Shown: positions 20,078 through 30,476 of the stretch, piece after piece
Position numbering within the stretch: the stretch's first letter is position 1
How the letters are laid out: each line of letters begins with the position of its first letter
NCBI GenBank assembly: GCA_905221605.1
Contig: CAJNDS010000607.1
Span: forward strand, 64,001 to 105,744
Origin: Symbiodinium natans
Taxonomy: Eukaryota; Sar; Dinophyceae; Suessiales; Symbiodiniaceae
Direction: 5' to 3'
DNA length: 41,744 nt
Notes under the pieces: generated by a model
Seen by the model: only the letters and a program-made list of their open reading frames with translations
Told to the model about the DNA's origin: nothing
Databases searched by the model: none
Made by a program: the position numbers and the translations under genes

Positions 20078-20960
20078 CTTTTCAGAAACTGCATGCCGAG
20101 GCGCTGTGACAAGGTCTAAGCTCTGTCATGCATTTGTTATGTCCATGCGTATCCGTGCACGTCTGCGCACTGTACCATGAAGCCGCACCAGCTAGTGAAC
20201 CAGCACATAGCCTATGAGATAACCGACCGTGTCAAATCATGAACGGAAAGTATTCCCTGACGTTGACTGTGTTGAACGTGCCGCATTGTCTACCACAGCT
20301 GCAGAGGACATGGGCTATAGCTTCGACAAACATCGATCATGATGCCGGACGATGCTAAGCTGCTAGGGACCCAGAGAGCAAAAGCCTGCCTGAGGTTGTG
20401 TGGCCGCAACTCCGCCTGGGGACGCAACTCACACTCGCTGCCACTAAGTTGCTCTTCGACACCTGCAGTACACTGGGGGCGCGCGCCGTCAGCCGCAGCA
20501 CTCGGTCTCCCAAGTGCTCCAGACCATCGCGCTCAGCAAGGAGCCTGCGGTCCCCAAGCTCTCTAAGCTCGGCCCCCTTCGACTTTGACAAACCCATGCC
20601 TTTGCACCTTTTCGACAAGCTTGTGACCCACCTTGGGGAGACCTATAATACCAATGAGCCAAGAGACACACTTCTACTTGACTCTTCGCATGAAGTACGC
20701 AATCCGTGCTGCCATCTGCACCTCCATGCCTGCACAGCTCATCCTTCCTTTGCTCTACACTGAGTATTGCCGCCCCTCTCTCCACTGTTTCCGCTGTTTA
20801 AGCGGCCTTAAGTAGCGCAGCTCCCAGGCAGTGCCCTGCGGCGCTAGTGCCGCCAGCACTTCTTGGGGCGGCAGACTCTGAGGGTGGGCGGCCTGAGCAG
20901 GAGCGCCAGACAAAGCTCCTTCTACGCCTGGAAAACCGCAGCAGAAACCCACAAAATCTT
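20078..20960. other. 5' flank of AP5Z1; no other gene recognised
   Basis: The minus strand just upstream of the start reads GCAGTTTCTGAAAAG before ATG, so an AG usable as a trans-splice acceptor is available if this is a dinoflagellate. No TATA box is evident. Overlapping frames at 20339-20815 on both strands (60-121 codons) are unrecognised. Confidence 0.4.
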
Positions 20961-20965
20961 GAAAA

Positions 20966-21182
20966 CACCCAAAACCCAAAACCCAAAACCCAAAAACCCT
21001 TTTAGGGTTTTAGGGCTGCGGGATTTTAGGGTGTAGGACTTGGGGATATATAGGGTTGAGGGTTTAGAGTTATCGGTTTCGGGTTTGGGGTTTAGGGCTT
21101 GGGGCTTAGGGTTTGAAGGTTTGGGCTTAGGGTTTTAAGTTATAGAGTTTAGGGTTTCAGGGATTTAAAGCTCAGGGATTAG
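20966..21182. repeat. CCCAAAA repeats facing degenerate TTTTAGGG repeats
   Basis: About four CCCAAAA units (20969-20998) abut TTTTAGGG, TTTAGGG and GGGCTTGGGGC variants (21000-21182) with no spacer. It is the last telomere-like block before a 15-kb interval almost without them. Confidence 0.75.
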
Positions 21183-21424
21183 CGGGGGAGCAGGGAAACA
21201 GGCCGCTAACCCACAGCGCACAACCATACATGGGGGTCTGCGGCCGCCGACTTTAGCATTTGGGTGGGTTTTGTACGAAGGAACTGGGCCCTGCACTGCC
21301 AGATCTGCCGTCTGCCCAGGATGCAGCGCAACAAGCCTTTGATGCGTCTCAGCATGAGAAAGCTTCTCAATATGTGTGCCAACCTCTAAGTTCGTGATCT
21401 GATGCTTTCAACAAGTATGAGGCA
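21183..21424. other. Short unique interval; no gene
   Basis: GC-balanced unique DNA forming the boundary between the gene-bearing part and the AT-rich repeat cluster. Confidence 0.5.
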
Positions 21425-21452
21425 AAAAAAATCAAATATATATATATATATG
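21425..21452. repeat. AT dinucleotide run
   Basis: An AAAAAAAT stretch followed by (AT)n, immediately left of the TTTTAATAG arrays. Confidence 0.85.
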
Positions 21453-21495
21453 TAAGAGGAACCTCTATGTACTATTTGACATGGCTGCTTTCTGT

Positions 21496-24400
21496 ATTAA
21501 AGTTTTAATAGTTTTAATAGTTTTGAACTTTCAAAACAACATCCTAAACTATTAAAACTTTAATTTTCCTTTTTAAGTTTTAATAGTTTTAATAGTTTTA
21601 ATAGTTTACACTTTTAAAAAGGCTCCTAAACTATTAAAACTATTAAAAAGAAACGGCCTTGGCCAGGAGATTCCTGAACTTTTAAAACTATTAAAACTTT
21701 TAAAACTATTAAAACTATTAAAACTATTAAAACTATTAAAACTATTAAAAAGGCTTCTTTTGAATAGTTTTAATAGTTTTAATAGTTTCAACTTGTAAAA
21801 AGCCTCCCGAACTATTAAAACTATTAAAAAGAAGCCTTTTTAGTAGTTTTAATAGTTTTAATAGTTTCAATAGTTTTAAAAGTTTTAAAAGTTCGGGAAT
21901 CTCCAGGCCAGGCCTTTTCCTTTTTAAGTTTTAATAGTTTTAATAGTTTCAACTATTAAAAAGGCTTCCAAACTATTAAAACTATTAAAAAGAAACGGCC
22001 TTGGCCAGGAGATTCCTGAACTTTTGAAACTATTAAAACTTTTAAAACTATTAAAACTATTAAAACTTTTAAAAAGGTTCCTTTTTAATAGTGTTAATAG
22101 TTTTAATAGTTTCAACTTTTAGAAAGCCTCCTAAACTATTAAAACTATTAAAAAGAAACGGCCTTGCCCAGGAGATTCCTGAACTTTTAAAACTATTAAA
22201 ACTTTTAAAACTATTAAAACTATTAAAACTATTAAAACTATTAAAACGATTAAAAAGGCTTCTTTTTAATAGTTTTAATAGTTTTAATAGTTTTAATAGT
22301 TTCAACTTTTAAAAAGCCTCCCGAACTATTAAAACTATTAAAAAGAAGCCTTTTTAATAGTTTTAATAGTTTTGAAAGTTTTAAAAGTTCAGGAATCTCC
22401 AGGCCAGGCTTTTTCCTTTTTATGTTTTAATAGTTTTAATAGTTTTAATAATTTCAACTTTTAAAAAGCCTCCCAAACTATTAAAAACTAGCGGCTCGAT
22501 TTGGCCAATTTTTCCCGGGCAGTCTGCGGGCAAAATTTGGCCAAATCGGGCTGCTCGTCGTACGCGATAACAATTAAATAATTTCCGGCCTCCAGAAAGG
22601 CGCGGTTCGATTTGGCCAATTTTTGCCGGGCAGGCTCCGGGCAAAATTTGGCCAAATCGGGCTGCTCGTCGTACGCGATGAGAAATGCGCGGGTCGATTT
22701 GGCCAAATTTTGCCGGGCAGCCTCCGGGCAAAATTTGGCCAAATCGAGCCGCGCATTTCTCATCGCATAACGAAGAGCAGCCCGATTTGGCCAAATTTTG
22801 CCCGGAGCCTGCCCGGCAAAATTTGGCCAAATCGAGCCGCGCCTTTCTGGAGGCCCAAAACTATTTAAATTATGTAGATAATAAAAATAAAAAAAATGAA
22901 ATAATTCCGGGCCTCCAGAAAGGCGCGGCTCGATTTGGCCAAATTTTGCCGGGCAGGCTCCGGGCAAAATTTGGCCAAATCGGGCTGCTCGTCGTACGCG
23001 ATGAGAAATGCGCGGCTCGATTTGGCCAAATTTTGCCTTTTTAATAGTTTTAATAGTTTTAATAGTTTCAACTTTTAAAAAGCCTCCCCAACTATTAAAA
23101 CTATTAAAAAGAAGCCTTTTTAATAGTTTTAATAGTTTTAATAGTTTTAAAAGTTTTAAAAGTTCGGGAATCTCCAGGCCAGGATTTTTCCTTTTTAAGT
23201 TTTAATAGTTTTAGTAGTGTTAATAATTTCAACTTTTAAAAAGCCTCCCAAACTATTAAAACTATTAAAAAGAAGCCTTTTTAATAGTTTTAATAGTTTT
23301 AATAGTTTTACAAGTTTTAAAAGTTCTGGAATCTCCAGGCCAGGCCTTTTCCTTTTTAAGTTTTAATAGTTTTAATAGTTTTGATAGTTTCAACTTTTAA
23401 AAAGGGGCCGAAACTTTTAAAACTATTAAAACGAAACGGCCTTGGCCAGGAGATTCCTGAACTTTTGAAACTATTAAAACTTTTAAAACTATTGAAACTA
23501 TTAAAAAACTATTAAAAAGGTTTCTTATTAATAGTTTTAATAATTTTAATAGTTTCAACTTTTAAAAAGCCCCCTAAGCTATTAAAACTATTAAAAAGAA
23601 ACGGCCTTGGCCAGGAGATTCCTGAACTTTTAAAACTATTAAAACTATTAAAACTATTAAAACTATTAAAAAGGCTTCATTTTAATAGTTTTAATAGTTT
23701 TAATAGTTTTAATAGTTTTAATAGTTTTAATAGTTTTAATAGTTTCAACTTTTAAAAAGCCTCCCGAACTATTAAAACTATTAAAAAGAAACCTTTTTGA
23801 TAGTTTTAATAGTTTTAATAGTTTTAATAGTTTTAAAAGTTTTAAAAGTTTTAAAAGTTCGGGAATCTCCAGGCCAGGCTTTTTCCTTTTTAAGTTTTAA
23901 AAGTTTTAATAGTTTTAATAATTTCAACTTTTAAAAAGCCTCCCAAACTATTAAAACTATAAAAAAGAATCCTTTTTAATAGTTTTAATAGTTTTAATAG
24001 TTTTAAAAGTTTTAAAAGTTCGGGAATCTCCAGGCCAGGCCTTTTCCTTTTTAAGTTTTAATAGTTTTAATAGTTTTAATAGTTTTAATAGTTTCAACTT
24101 TTAAAAAGCCTCCCAAACTATTAAAACTATTAAAAAGAAGCCTTTTTAATAGTTTTAATAGTTTTAATAGTTTTAATAGTTTTAATAGTTTTAATAGTTT
24201 TAATAGTTTTAAAAGTTCGGGAATCTCCAGGCCAGGCCTTTTCCTTTTTAAGTTTTAATAGTTTTAATAGTTTCAACTTTTAAAAAGGCTCCGAAACTAT
24301 TAAAACTATTAAAAAGAAACGGCCTTGGCCAGGAGATTCCTGAACCTTTGAAACTATTAAAACTTTTAAAACGATTGAAACTATTAAAACTATTAGAAAG

Positions 24401-24872
24401 GCTTCTTTTTAATAGTTTTAATAGTTTTAATAGTTTCAACTTTTAAAAAGCCTCCCGAACTATTAAAACTATTAAAAAGAAGCCTTTTTAATAGTTTTAA
24501 TAGTTTTAAAAGTTTTAATAGTTTTAAAAGTTTTAAAAGTTCGGGAATCTCCAGGCCAGGCCTTTTCCTTTTTAAGTTTTAATAGTTTTAATAGTTTTAA
24601 TAGTTTTAATAGTTTCAACTGTTAAAAAGCCTCCCAAACTATTAAAACTATTAAAAAGAAACGGCCTTGGCCAGGAGATTCCTGAACCTTTGAAACTATT
24701 AAAACTTTTAAAACTATTAAAACTATTAAAACTATTAAAAAGGTTTCTTTTTAATAGTTTTAATAGTTTTAATAGTTTCAACTTTTAAAAAGCCTCCCAA
24801 ACTATTAAAACTATTAAAAGAAGCCTTTTAATAGTTTTAATAGTTTTAAAAGTTTTAAAAGTTCGGGAATTT
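21496..24872. repeat. Alternating inverted TTTTAATAG / CTATTAAAA arrays
   Basis: About 3.4 kb built from the 9-mer AGTTTTAAT and its reverse complement in blocks that switch orientation every 50-150 bp, so neighbouring blocks can pair as long hairpins. Conserved GC-rich joints sit between blocks: GGCCTTGGCCAGGAGATTCC (near 21656, 21990, 23437, 24665) and the opposite-strand form GGGAATCTCCAGGCCAGGCC (near 21895, 23165, 24543), plus AAAAAGCCTCCCAAACTATT. Many short Lys/Leu- or Phe/Asn/Ser-rich frames here are repeat translations. It is interrupted by hairpin units at 22492-23036. Confidence 0.95.
22492..23036. repeat. Hairpin repeat family GATTTGGCCAAATTTTGCC, first cluster
   Basis: About five units whose arms read GATTTGGCCAAATTTTGCCC and GGGCAAAATTTGGCCAAATC around a short GGAGCCT-like loop, linked by GGGCTGCTCGTCGTACGCGA and AGAAATGCGCGG. 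Units occur in both relative orientations. An AT-rich interlude lies at 22857-22905. The same family forms a tandem array at 26358-26805. Confidence 0.95.
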
Positions 24873-25800
24873 CCTGGCCAGGGCCCCGGGCCTCTTCCCA
24901 ATACTAAATCACAAGCCCAAGCCTCTACCCAATACTAAATTACGAGCCCGGGCCTCCCCCAAATACTAAATCACGAGCCCGAGCCTCCCCCCAATACTAA
25001 ATCACGAGCCCGAGCCTCCGCCCAATACTAAATCACGAGCCCGGGCCTCTCCCCAATACTAAATCACAAGCCCAAGCCTCCCCCCAATACTAAATCACGA
25101 GCTCGGGCCTCCCCCCAATACTAAATGACGAGCCCGAGCATCCTCTCAATACTAAATCACGAGCCCAGGCCTCCCCCCAATACTAAACTACGAGCCCGGG
25201 CCTCACTCCAATACTAACCTGCCATGAGATTCCTGAACTTTCAAAACTTTTAAAACTTTTAAAACTATTAAAACTTTTAAAACTTTTAAAACTATTAAAA
25301 AAGCATCGGGCCATCTCCCAATACTAAATTACGAGCCCGGGCCTCCCTCCAATACTAAATCACGAGCCCGGGCCTCCCCTCAATACTAAATCACGAGCCG
25401 GGCCTCCCCCCAATACTAAATCACGAGCCCGAGCCTTACCCCAATACTAAATCACGAGCCCAGGCCTCTCCCCAATACTAAACTACAAGCCCTGGCCTCC
25501 TTCCAATACTAACCGGCCATGAGATTCCTGAACTTTCAAAACTTTTAAAACTTTTAAAACTATTAAAACTTTTAAAACTTTTAAAACTATTAAAAAAGCC
25601 TCGGGCCTTCTCCCAATACTAAATTACGAGCCCGGGCCTTCTCCCAATACTAAATCACGAGCCCGGGCCTTCTCCCAATACTAAATCACGAGCCGGGGCC
25701 TCCCCCCAATACTAAATCACGAGCCCGAGCCTCCCCCCAATACTAAATCACGAGCCCGGGCCTCCCCCCAATACTAAATCACGAGCCCGGTCCTCCCCCG
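24873..25800. repeat. 31-bp GC-rich tandem repeat array
   Basis: More than twenty copies of a 31-bp unit with core AATACTAAATCACGAGCCCG followed by GGCCTCCCCC. The array is broken twice (about 25218-25305 and 25504-25596) by near-identical inserts beginning GAGATTCCTGAACTTTC and continuing as AAAACTTTT repeats, i.e. pieces of the preceding AT-rich family. The two inserts are about 286 bp apart, so insert plus flanking 31-mers were amplified together as a higher-order unit. Not a CRISPR: there are no unique spacers. Confidence 0.95.
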
Positions 25801-25892
25801 GAAGCGGGCCAGCCCCCCCTCCTTTTCCATTTAAATTATTTAAATTATTCAAATTATAAAAATTATGTAAATTATATAAATTAGGGTCGCGT
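25801..25892. repeat. AAATTAT-type AT-rich linker
   Basis: Short ATTTAAATTATTTAAATTA-like tract separating the 31-bp array from the next hairpin array. A similar linker lies at 26812-26880. Confidence 0.75.
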
Positions 25893-26355
25893 CACTTTGG
25901 TCAGATTTTGCCGGGCCCCGCGTAGATCCAGGCAGATTTTGTCCATGGTGATTTCTCCAAAAACACAAAGGACAAAATCTGCCTGGATCTACGCATCACT
26001 TTTTTTGTAAGAAACAGCGCCGCGTAGATCCGGGCAGATTTTGTCCATGGTGTTTTCTCAAAAAACACGAAGGACAAAATCTGCCTGGATCTACGCGGCA
26101 CTTTTTTTTGTAAGAAACAGCCCCGCATAGATCCAGGCAGATTTTGTCCATGGTGTTTTCTCAAAAAACACGAAGGACAAAATCTGCCTGGATCTACGCG
26201 GCACTTTTTTTCGTAAGAAACAGCCCCGCGTAGATCCAGGCAGATTTTGTCCATGGTGTTTTGTCAAAAAACACGAAGGACAAAATCTGCCTGGATCTAC
26301 GCGGCACTTTTTTTGTAAGAAACAGCCCCGCGTAGATCCAGGCAGATTTTGTGCG
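25893..26355. repeat. Tandem hairpin array, period about 103 bp
   Basis: Four full units and a partial one. Each has arms GTAGATCCAGGCAGATTTTG and its complement CAAAATCTGCCTGGATCTAC around TCCATGGTGTTTTCTC and AAAAACACGAAGGA, then a linker CACTTTTTTTTGTAAGAAAC. Unit starts are near 25922, 26024, 26127, 26230 and 26332. The last unit is cut inside its left arm and joins the 87-bp family directly. Confidence 0.95.
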
Positions 26356-26357
26356 TG

Positions 26358-26811
26358 GCAGCCCGATTTGGCCAAATTTTGCCCGGAGGCTGCCCGGCAA
26401 AATTTGGTCAAATCGAGCCGCGCATTTCTCATCGCAATCGAGCCGCGCATTTCTCATCGCATACGAAGAGCAGCCCGATTTGGCCAAAATTTGCCCGGAG
26501 GCTGCCCGGCAAAATTTGGCCAAATCGAGCCGCGCATTTCTCATCGCATACGAAGAGCAGCCCGATTTGGCCAAAATTTGCCCGGAGGCTGCCCGGCGAA
26601 ATTTGGCCAAATCGAGCCACGCATTTCTCATCGCGTACGAAGAGCAGCCCGATTTGGCCAAATTTTGCCCGGAGGCTGCCCGGCATAATTTGGCCAAATC
26701 GAGCCGCGCATTTCTCATCGCATACGAAGAGCAGCCCGATTTGGCCAAATTTTGCCCGGAGGCTGCCCGGCAAAATTTGGCCAAATCGAGCCGTGCCTTT
26801 CTGCAGGCCCG
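26358..26811. repeat. Tandem hairpin array, period 87 bp (GATTTGGCC family, second cluster)
   Basis: Five units starting CAGCCCGATTTGGCC at about 26359, 26471, 26558, 26645 and 26732; the first spacing is longer because of a 25-bp internal duplication of GAGCCGCGCATTTCTCATCG. Arms are as in the first cluster. Open frames up to 196 codons across it are repeat translations on both strands. Confidence 0.95.
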
Positions 26812-26840
26812 AAATTATTTACATTACTTAAATTATTCAA

Positions 26841-26909
26841 ATTTTATCTAAATTATTTCAATTAGTTGGGACTGGATTTTATCTAAATTATTTCAATTAG
26901 TTGGGACTG
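26841..26909. repeat. Two-copy 35-bp tandem repeat
   Basis: ATTTTATCTAAATTATTTCA followed by ATTAGTTGGGACTG occurs twice in direct succession (26841 and 26876). Confidence 0.95.
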
Positions 26910-27045
26910 AAATGAGTCACGGCTCCGTGCCCCCTCAACGAAAGCAGTGACTCATTTCAGGGCCTGAAATGAGTCACGGCTCCGTGCCCCCTCAACACAC
27001 ACAGTGACTCATCTCAGGGCCTGAAATGAGTCACGGCTCCGCCCC
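26909..27045. repeat. Hairpin tandem array around GTGACTCATTTCA
   Basis: Units start GAAATGAGTCACGGCTCCG at 26909, 26965 and 27023 (periods 56 and 58; the third is partial). In the first two, TGAAATGAGTCAC pairs with GTGACTCATTTCA or GTGACTCATCTCA around a CGGCTCCGTGCCCCCTCAAC loop. Confidence 0.95.
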
Positions 27046-27934
27046 CCCACAAACTCTTTAAATTCCTTCAAATCCTTAAAATCTGGAAAAATCATTTTTC
27101 CTAGGTTTTAAAGTCCCTCTTCCTGGGAGACTGCAAATTTCAGACCCACTTCAAGGGCCTATCTCTTCTGTTCCTTTCCTTACCCTTCTCCTTTTTTCAT
27201 GGTTCATCCTTTTTGTCATTTTTGTTGTCCTTATTTCGAAAAGAAAAAGGGAAGGGAGAGATATGGGAGAGAGGATCGCTAAAGAAGAGTCCCATCTTCT
27301 CTGTGCCTTGTTTTGTCTTTCCTGCTCCTTTATTCATCTCTCTATTCTTGCCTTTGCTCTTCCTGTTAAAAATGCAACCCTGTCTATGTCTCCTCCTCCT
27401 TCTCTCTCCCTCCTCTTCAAAGACAAAAAACACAAGAAAAGGAAAAATTGGGAATGGAGGCCCTTGGCCTTTCTTATCCTTTTTCAATGGTTGGGGGTTG
27501 GCTGCTTGCCCGTGGCCCCTCTCCATGCTTCAGCATATGCCTCCTCTCGCCTTATCTCCTCGGTTCTTTTGATTGTTCCCAAACGGAAAAAGAAAGCGAG
27601 TTCCTTTCATTTTCATTGTTCTTCCTTTGGGTTTTTGTTTCAAAGGGAAACGAACAAGAGAGAAGAAAGAGGAGAAAGAGAGGAAAGATGAAGACGAGTA
27701 CCATCTTCTCTTTGCCATGGGCGATGGAACGATTGTGCCTGTGGATCGTTTTCTGCATCTTCAAGCGAGAAAAAGGACGCCCCCGAACAAAAGCACTCTC
27801 TCTCTGTCTGTATCCCTGTCGCTATCTTTCTTTCTTTCGTTCTTTCTTTATCTTGCTCTCTTTCCCTGTCCCTATCTCTATCTCTCACTCATTCATTCCC
27901 AGTCTCACTCTCTCTCTCTCTCTCTCTATATATA

Positions 27935-27966
<32 letters not shown>

Positions 27967-28200
27967 TCTCTCTATGTGCGATGGAAGCAGGCGTCCTTTT
28001 TACGTTTTCTGTGTCTCCAAGCCAAAAAGAAAGACATCCCAAAAGATAACACTTAGGGGTGTCCCTTTTGCTCGTTAGAAGACACAGAAAGCGATTAAAG
28101 GCACACCATTTTGGATTGGCAGCAAACCCAGCTGATGCTCATGATATATCACTCTATATATAGGGGCGATGGAACGGGTGTCCTTTTCATGCGTCTTCTG
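27046..28200. repeat. Pyrimidine-rich segmental duplication, copy 1
   Basis: Pyrimidine-rich DNA whose 27157-28200 part recurs at 28409-29402. Landmarks in order: GGCCTATCTCTTCTGTTCC, AAATGCAACCCTGTCTATGT, CATGCTTCAGCATATGCC, GCGATGGAACG, a (CT)n run (27908-27975), CAGCAAACCCAGCTGATGCT and TATATATAGGGGCGATGG. Long frames (up to 202 codons) are Leu/Ser/Phe-rich translations without domains. Confidence 0.85.
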
Positions 28201-28279
28201 TGCTTCCTGTTTCTATTCCTTGCAGTACGCTTCCAGAAAAATGGCATCCTTGTGATCGCTCCTCTCACTTCCCTTTCCC

Positions 28280-29402
28280 TTCTCTCCATCTATTACCTTT
28301 TAACTGATTAAAAACAAGAAAGGAACTTGTATGATAAAGCAGGGGAAGGGTAAGCAGAGGGTGACTCCTTGCGCGTGGACCTTGCCGTACTTCATCATAT
28401 CCCTCTTCTCGGCCTATCTCTTCTGTTCCTCTCCTTACCCTTCTCCTGTTTTCATAATTCCTTTTTGTTTTCCTTATTTCGAAAAGAACAAGGGAAGGGA
28501 GAGATAAGGGAGAGAGGATCGATAAAGAAGAGTCCCCCATCTTCTCTGTGCCTTGTTTTGTCTTTCCTACTCCTTTATTCATCTCTCTATTCTTGTCTTT
28601 GCTCTTCCTGTTAAAAATGCAACCCTGTCTATGTCTCCTCCTCCTTCTCTCTCCCTCTTCAAAGACAAAAAACACAAGAAAAGGAAAAAAACAAAGAGAA
28701 TGGAGGCCCCTGGCCTTTCTTATCCTTTTTCAATGGTTGGGGGTTGGCTGCTTGCCCGTGGCCCCTCTCCATGCTTCAGCATATGCCTCCTCTCGTCTTA
28801 TCTCCTCGGTTCTTTTGATTGTTCCCAAACGGAAAAAGAAAGCGAGTTCCTTTCATTTTCATTGTTCTTCCTTTGGGTTTTTGTTTCAAAGGGAAACGAA
28901 CAAGAGAGAAGAAAGAGGAGAAGGATAGGAAAGATGAAGACGGGTACCATCTTCTCTTTGCCATGGGCGATGGAACGGCTGTCCCTTTGGATCGTTTTCT
29001 GCATCTTCAAGCGAGAAAAAAGGATGCCCCCGAACAGAAAACTCTCTCTCTCTCTCTCTGTCTGTATCCCTGTCGCTATCTTTCTTTCTTTCGTTCTTTC
29101 TTTATCTTGCTCTCTTTCCCTGTCCCTATCTCTATCTCTCACTCATTCATTCTCAGTCTCTCTCTATCTCTCTCTCTATGCGCGACGGAAGCAGGCGTCC
29201 TTTTTTACGTTTGCTGTGTCTTCAAGGCAAAAAGAAAGACATCCCAAAAGAAAGCACTTAGGGGTGTCCCTTTTGCTCGTTTGACACACAGAAAGCGATT
29301 AAAGGGACACCGATTTGGATTGGCAGCAAACCCAGCTGATGCTCATGATGTCTCTCTCTATATATAGGGGCGATGGAACGGGTGTCCTTTTCAATCGTCT
29401 TC
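28280..29402. repeat. Pyrimidine-rich segmental duplication, copy 2 with leader block
   Basis: It begins with a leader block (28280-28408: AACAAGAAAGGAACTTGTAT, TGACTCCTTGCGCGTGGACC) that also precedes later copies near 29790, 33000 and 34905. Then follows the unit described for copy 1, offset 1252 bp at its start, with a shorter CT run. The 243-codon frame at 28553-29284 is not supported as a gene. Confidence 0.85.
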
Positions 29403-29789
29403 TGCATCTTCAAAGGAGAAAGAACGATACCCCCCAAGAAGGAAAAGAACATAAGAGACAGGGAGGGGGATTGAAGGGCTCCTCTCTTTACTTATTATTT
29501 CCCTTTCCTCTCTTCCTACCTGTTCTTGTTCTTATTCGCTTCAAAAAGCAAAATAAGGGAAAGGGGATTTCCTGAAGAGGAGGGATGACACCTATCTGTG
29601 AAGAGCAAGAAAGGTTTTTTTCTCATTCAAAAGGGACAGGGGAGAGATGATAGATATAGAGGAATGCCATCTTCTTGCGCCTTGTTTTGTCCGTCCCTCC
29701 CCTTGCCTCTTGTCTCTTCTATTCCTTGCAGTACGCTTCCAGAACAAAGGCATCCTTGTGATCTCTACTCTCTCACTTCCCTTTCCCCT
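29403..29789. other. No gene; unique-looking linker in duplicated region
   Basis: Purine- then pyrimidine-rich sequence. Words near 29460-29580 (AAAGGGGATTTCCTGAAGAG) recur in reverse or diverged form near 33440-33530 and 34640-34680, so this too is repeat-derived. Confidence 0.5.
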
Positions 29790-30464
29790 CTCTCCATCTA
29801 TTACCTTTTAACTGATTAGAAAACAAGAAAGGAACTTGTATGATAAAGCAGGGGAAAGGTAAGCAGAGGGTGACTTCTTGCGCGTGGACCTTGCCGTACT
29901 TCATCATATCCCTTTTTTTCGGCTTCCTTTCCTTACCCTTCTCCTTTGTTGTTCTCTTAATTCTTCCTTTTTGTTTTCCTTATTTCAAGAAGAAAAAGGG
30001 AAGGGAGAGATAAGGGAGAGAGGATCGATAAAGAAGAGTCCCATCTTCTCTGTGCCTTTATTCATCTCTCCTCCATTGTTGTCTTTGCTCTTCCCATTAA
30101 AAATGCGATCCTGTCTATTTCTCCTCCTCCTTCTCTCTCCGTCCTCTTCAACGACAAAAAGCACAAGGAAAACATAAGAGGGGAGTGGAGGCCCTTGTCC
30201 TTTCTTATCCTTTTTCAATGGTTGGGAACGTGAGCGGGGTTAGCTGCTTGCCCGTGGCCCCTCTCCATGCTTCAGCATATGCCTCCTCTCGCCTTATCTC
30301 CTCGGTTCTTTTGATTGTTCCCAAACGGAAAAAGAAAGCGAGTTCCTTTCATTTTCATTGTTCTTCCTTTGGGTTTTTGTTTCAAAGGGAAACGAACAAG
30401 AGAGAAGAAAGACAAGAAGGATAGGAAAGATGAAGACGAATACCATCTTCTCTTTGCCATGGGC
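29790..30464. repeat. Pyrimidine-rich segmental duplication, copy 3 (truncated)
   Basis: Leader block followed by the same unit as copies 1 and 2 (AAATGCGATCCTGTCTATTT, CATGCTTCAGCATATGCC), stopping at CTTTGCCATGGGC where the other copies continue. The break is joined directly to the 0.9-kb repeat beginning near 30477. Confidence 0.85.
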
Positions 30465-30476
30465 AAAACCCGAGCC

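Noticed and set aside
22420-23044. Frames up to 159 codons with AKFCRAGSGQNLAKSG-like repeats
   Set aside because: Translations of the GATTTGGCC hairpin family, open on both strands because the unit is an inverted repeat without stops.
24873-26811. CRISPR-like regular repeats (31, 87 and 103 bp)
   Set aside because: No unique spacers; units are contiguous and the context is eukaryotic.
26194-26851. Frames up to 196 codons on both strands
   Set aside because: Same hairpin families; period 87 bp (29 codons) keeps the frame open artificially.
27448-29284. 202- and 243-codon Ser/Leu/Phe-rich frames, possible membrane proteins
   Set aside because: Hydrophobic character follows from the pyrimidine-rich strand; copies at 27, 28 and 30 kb differ by frame-breaking indels.
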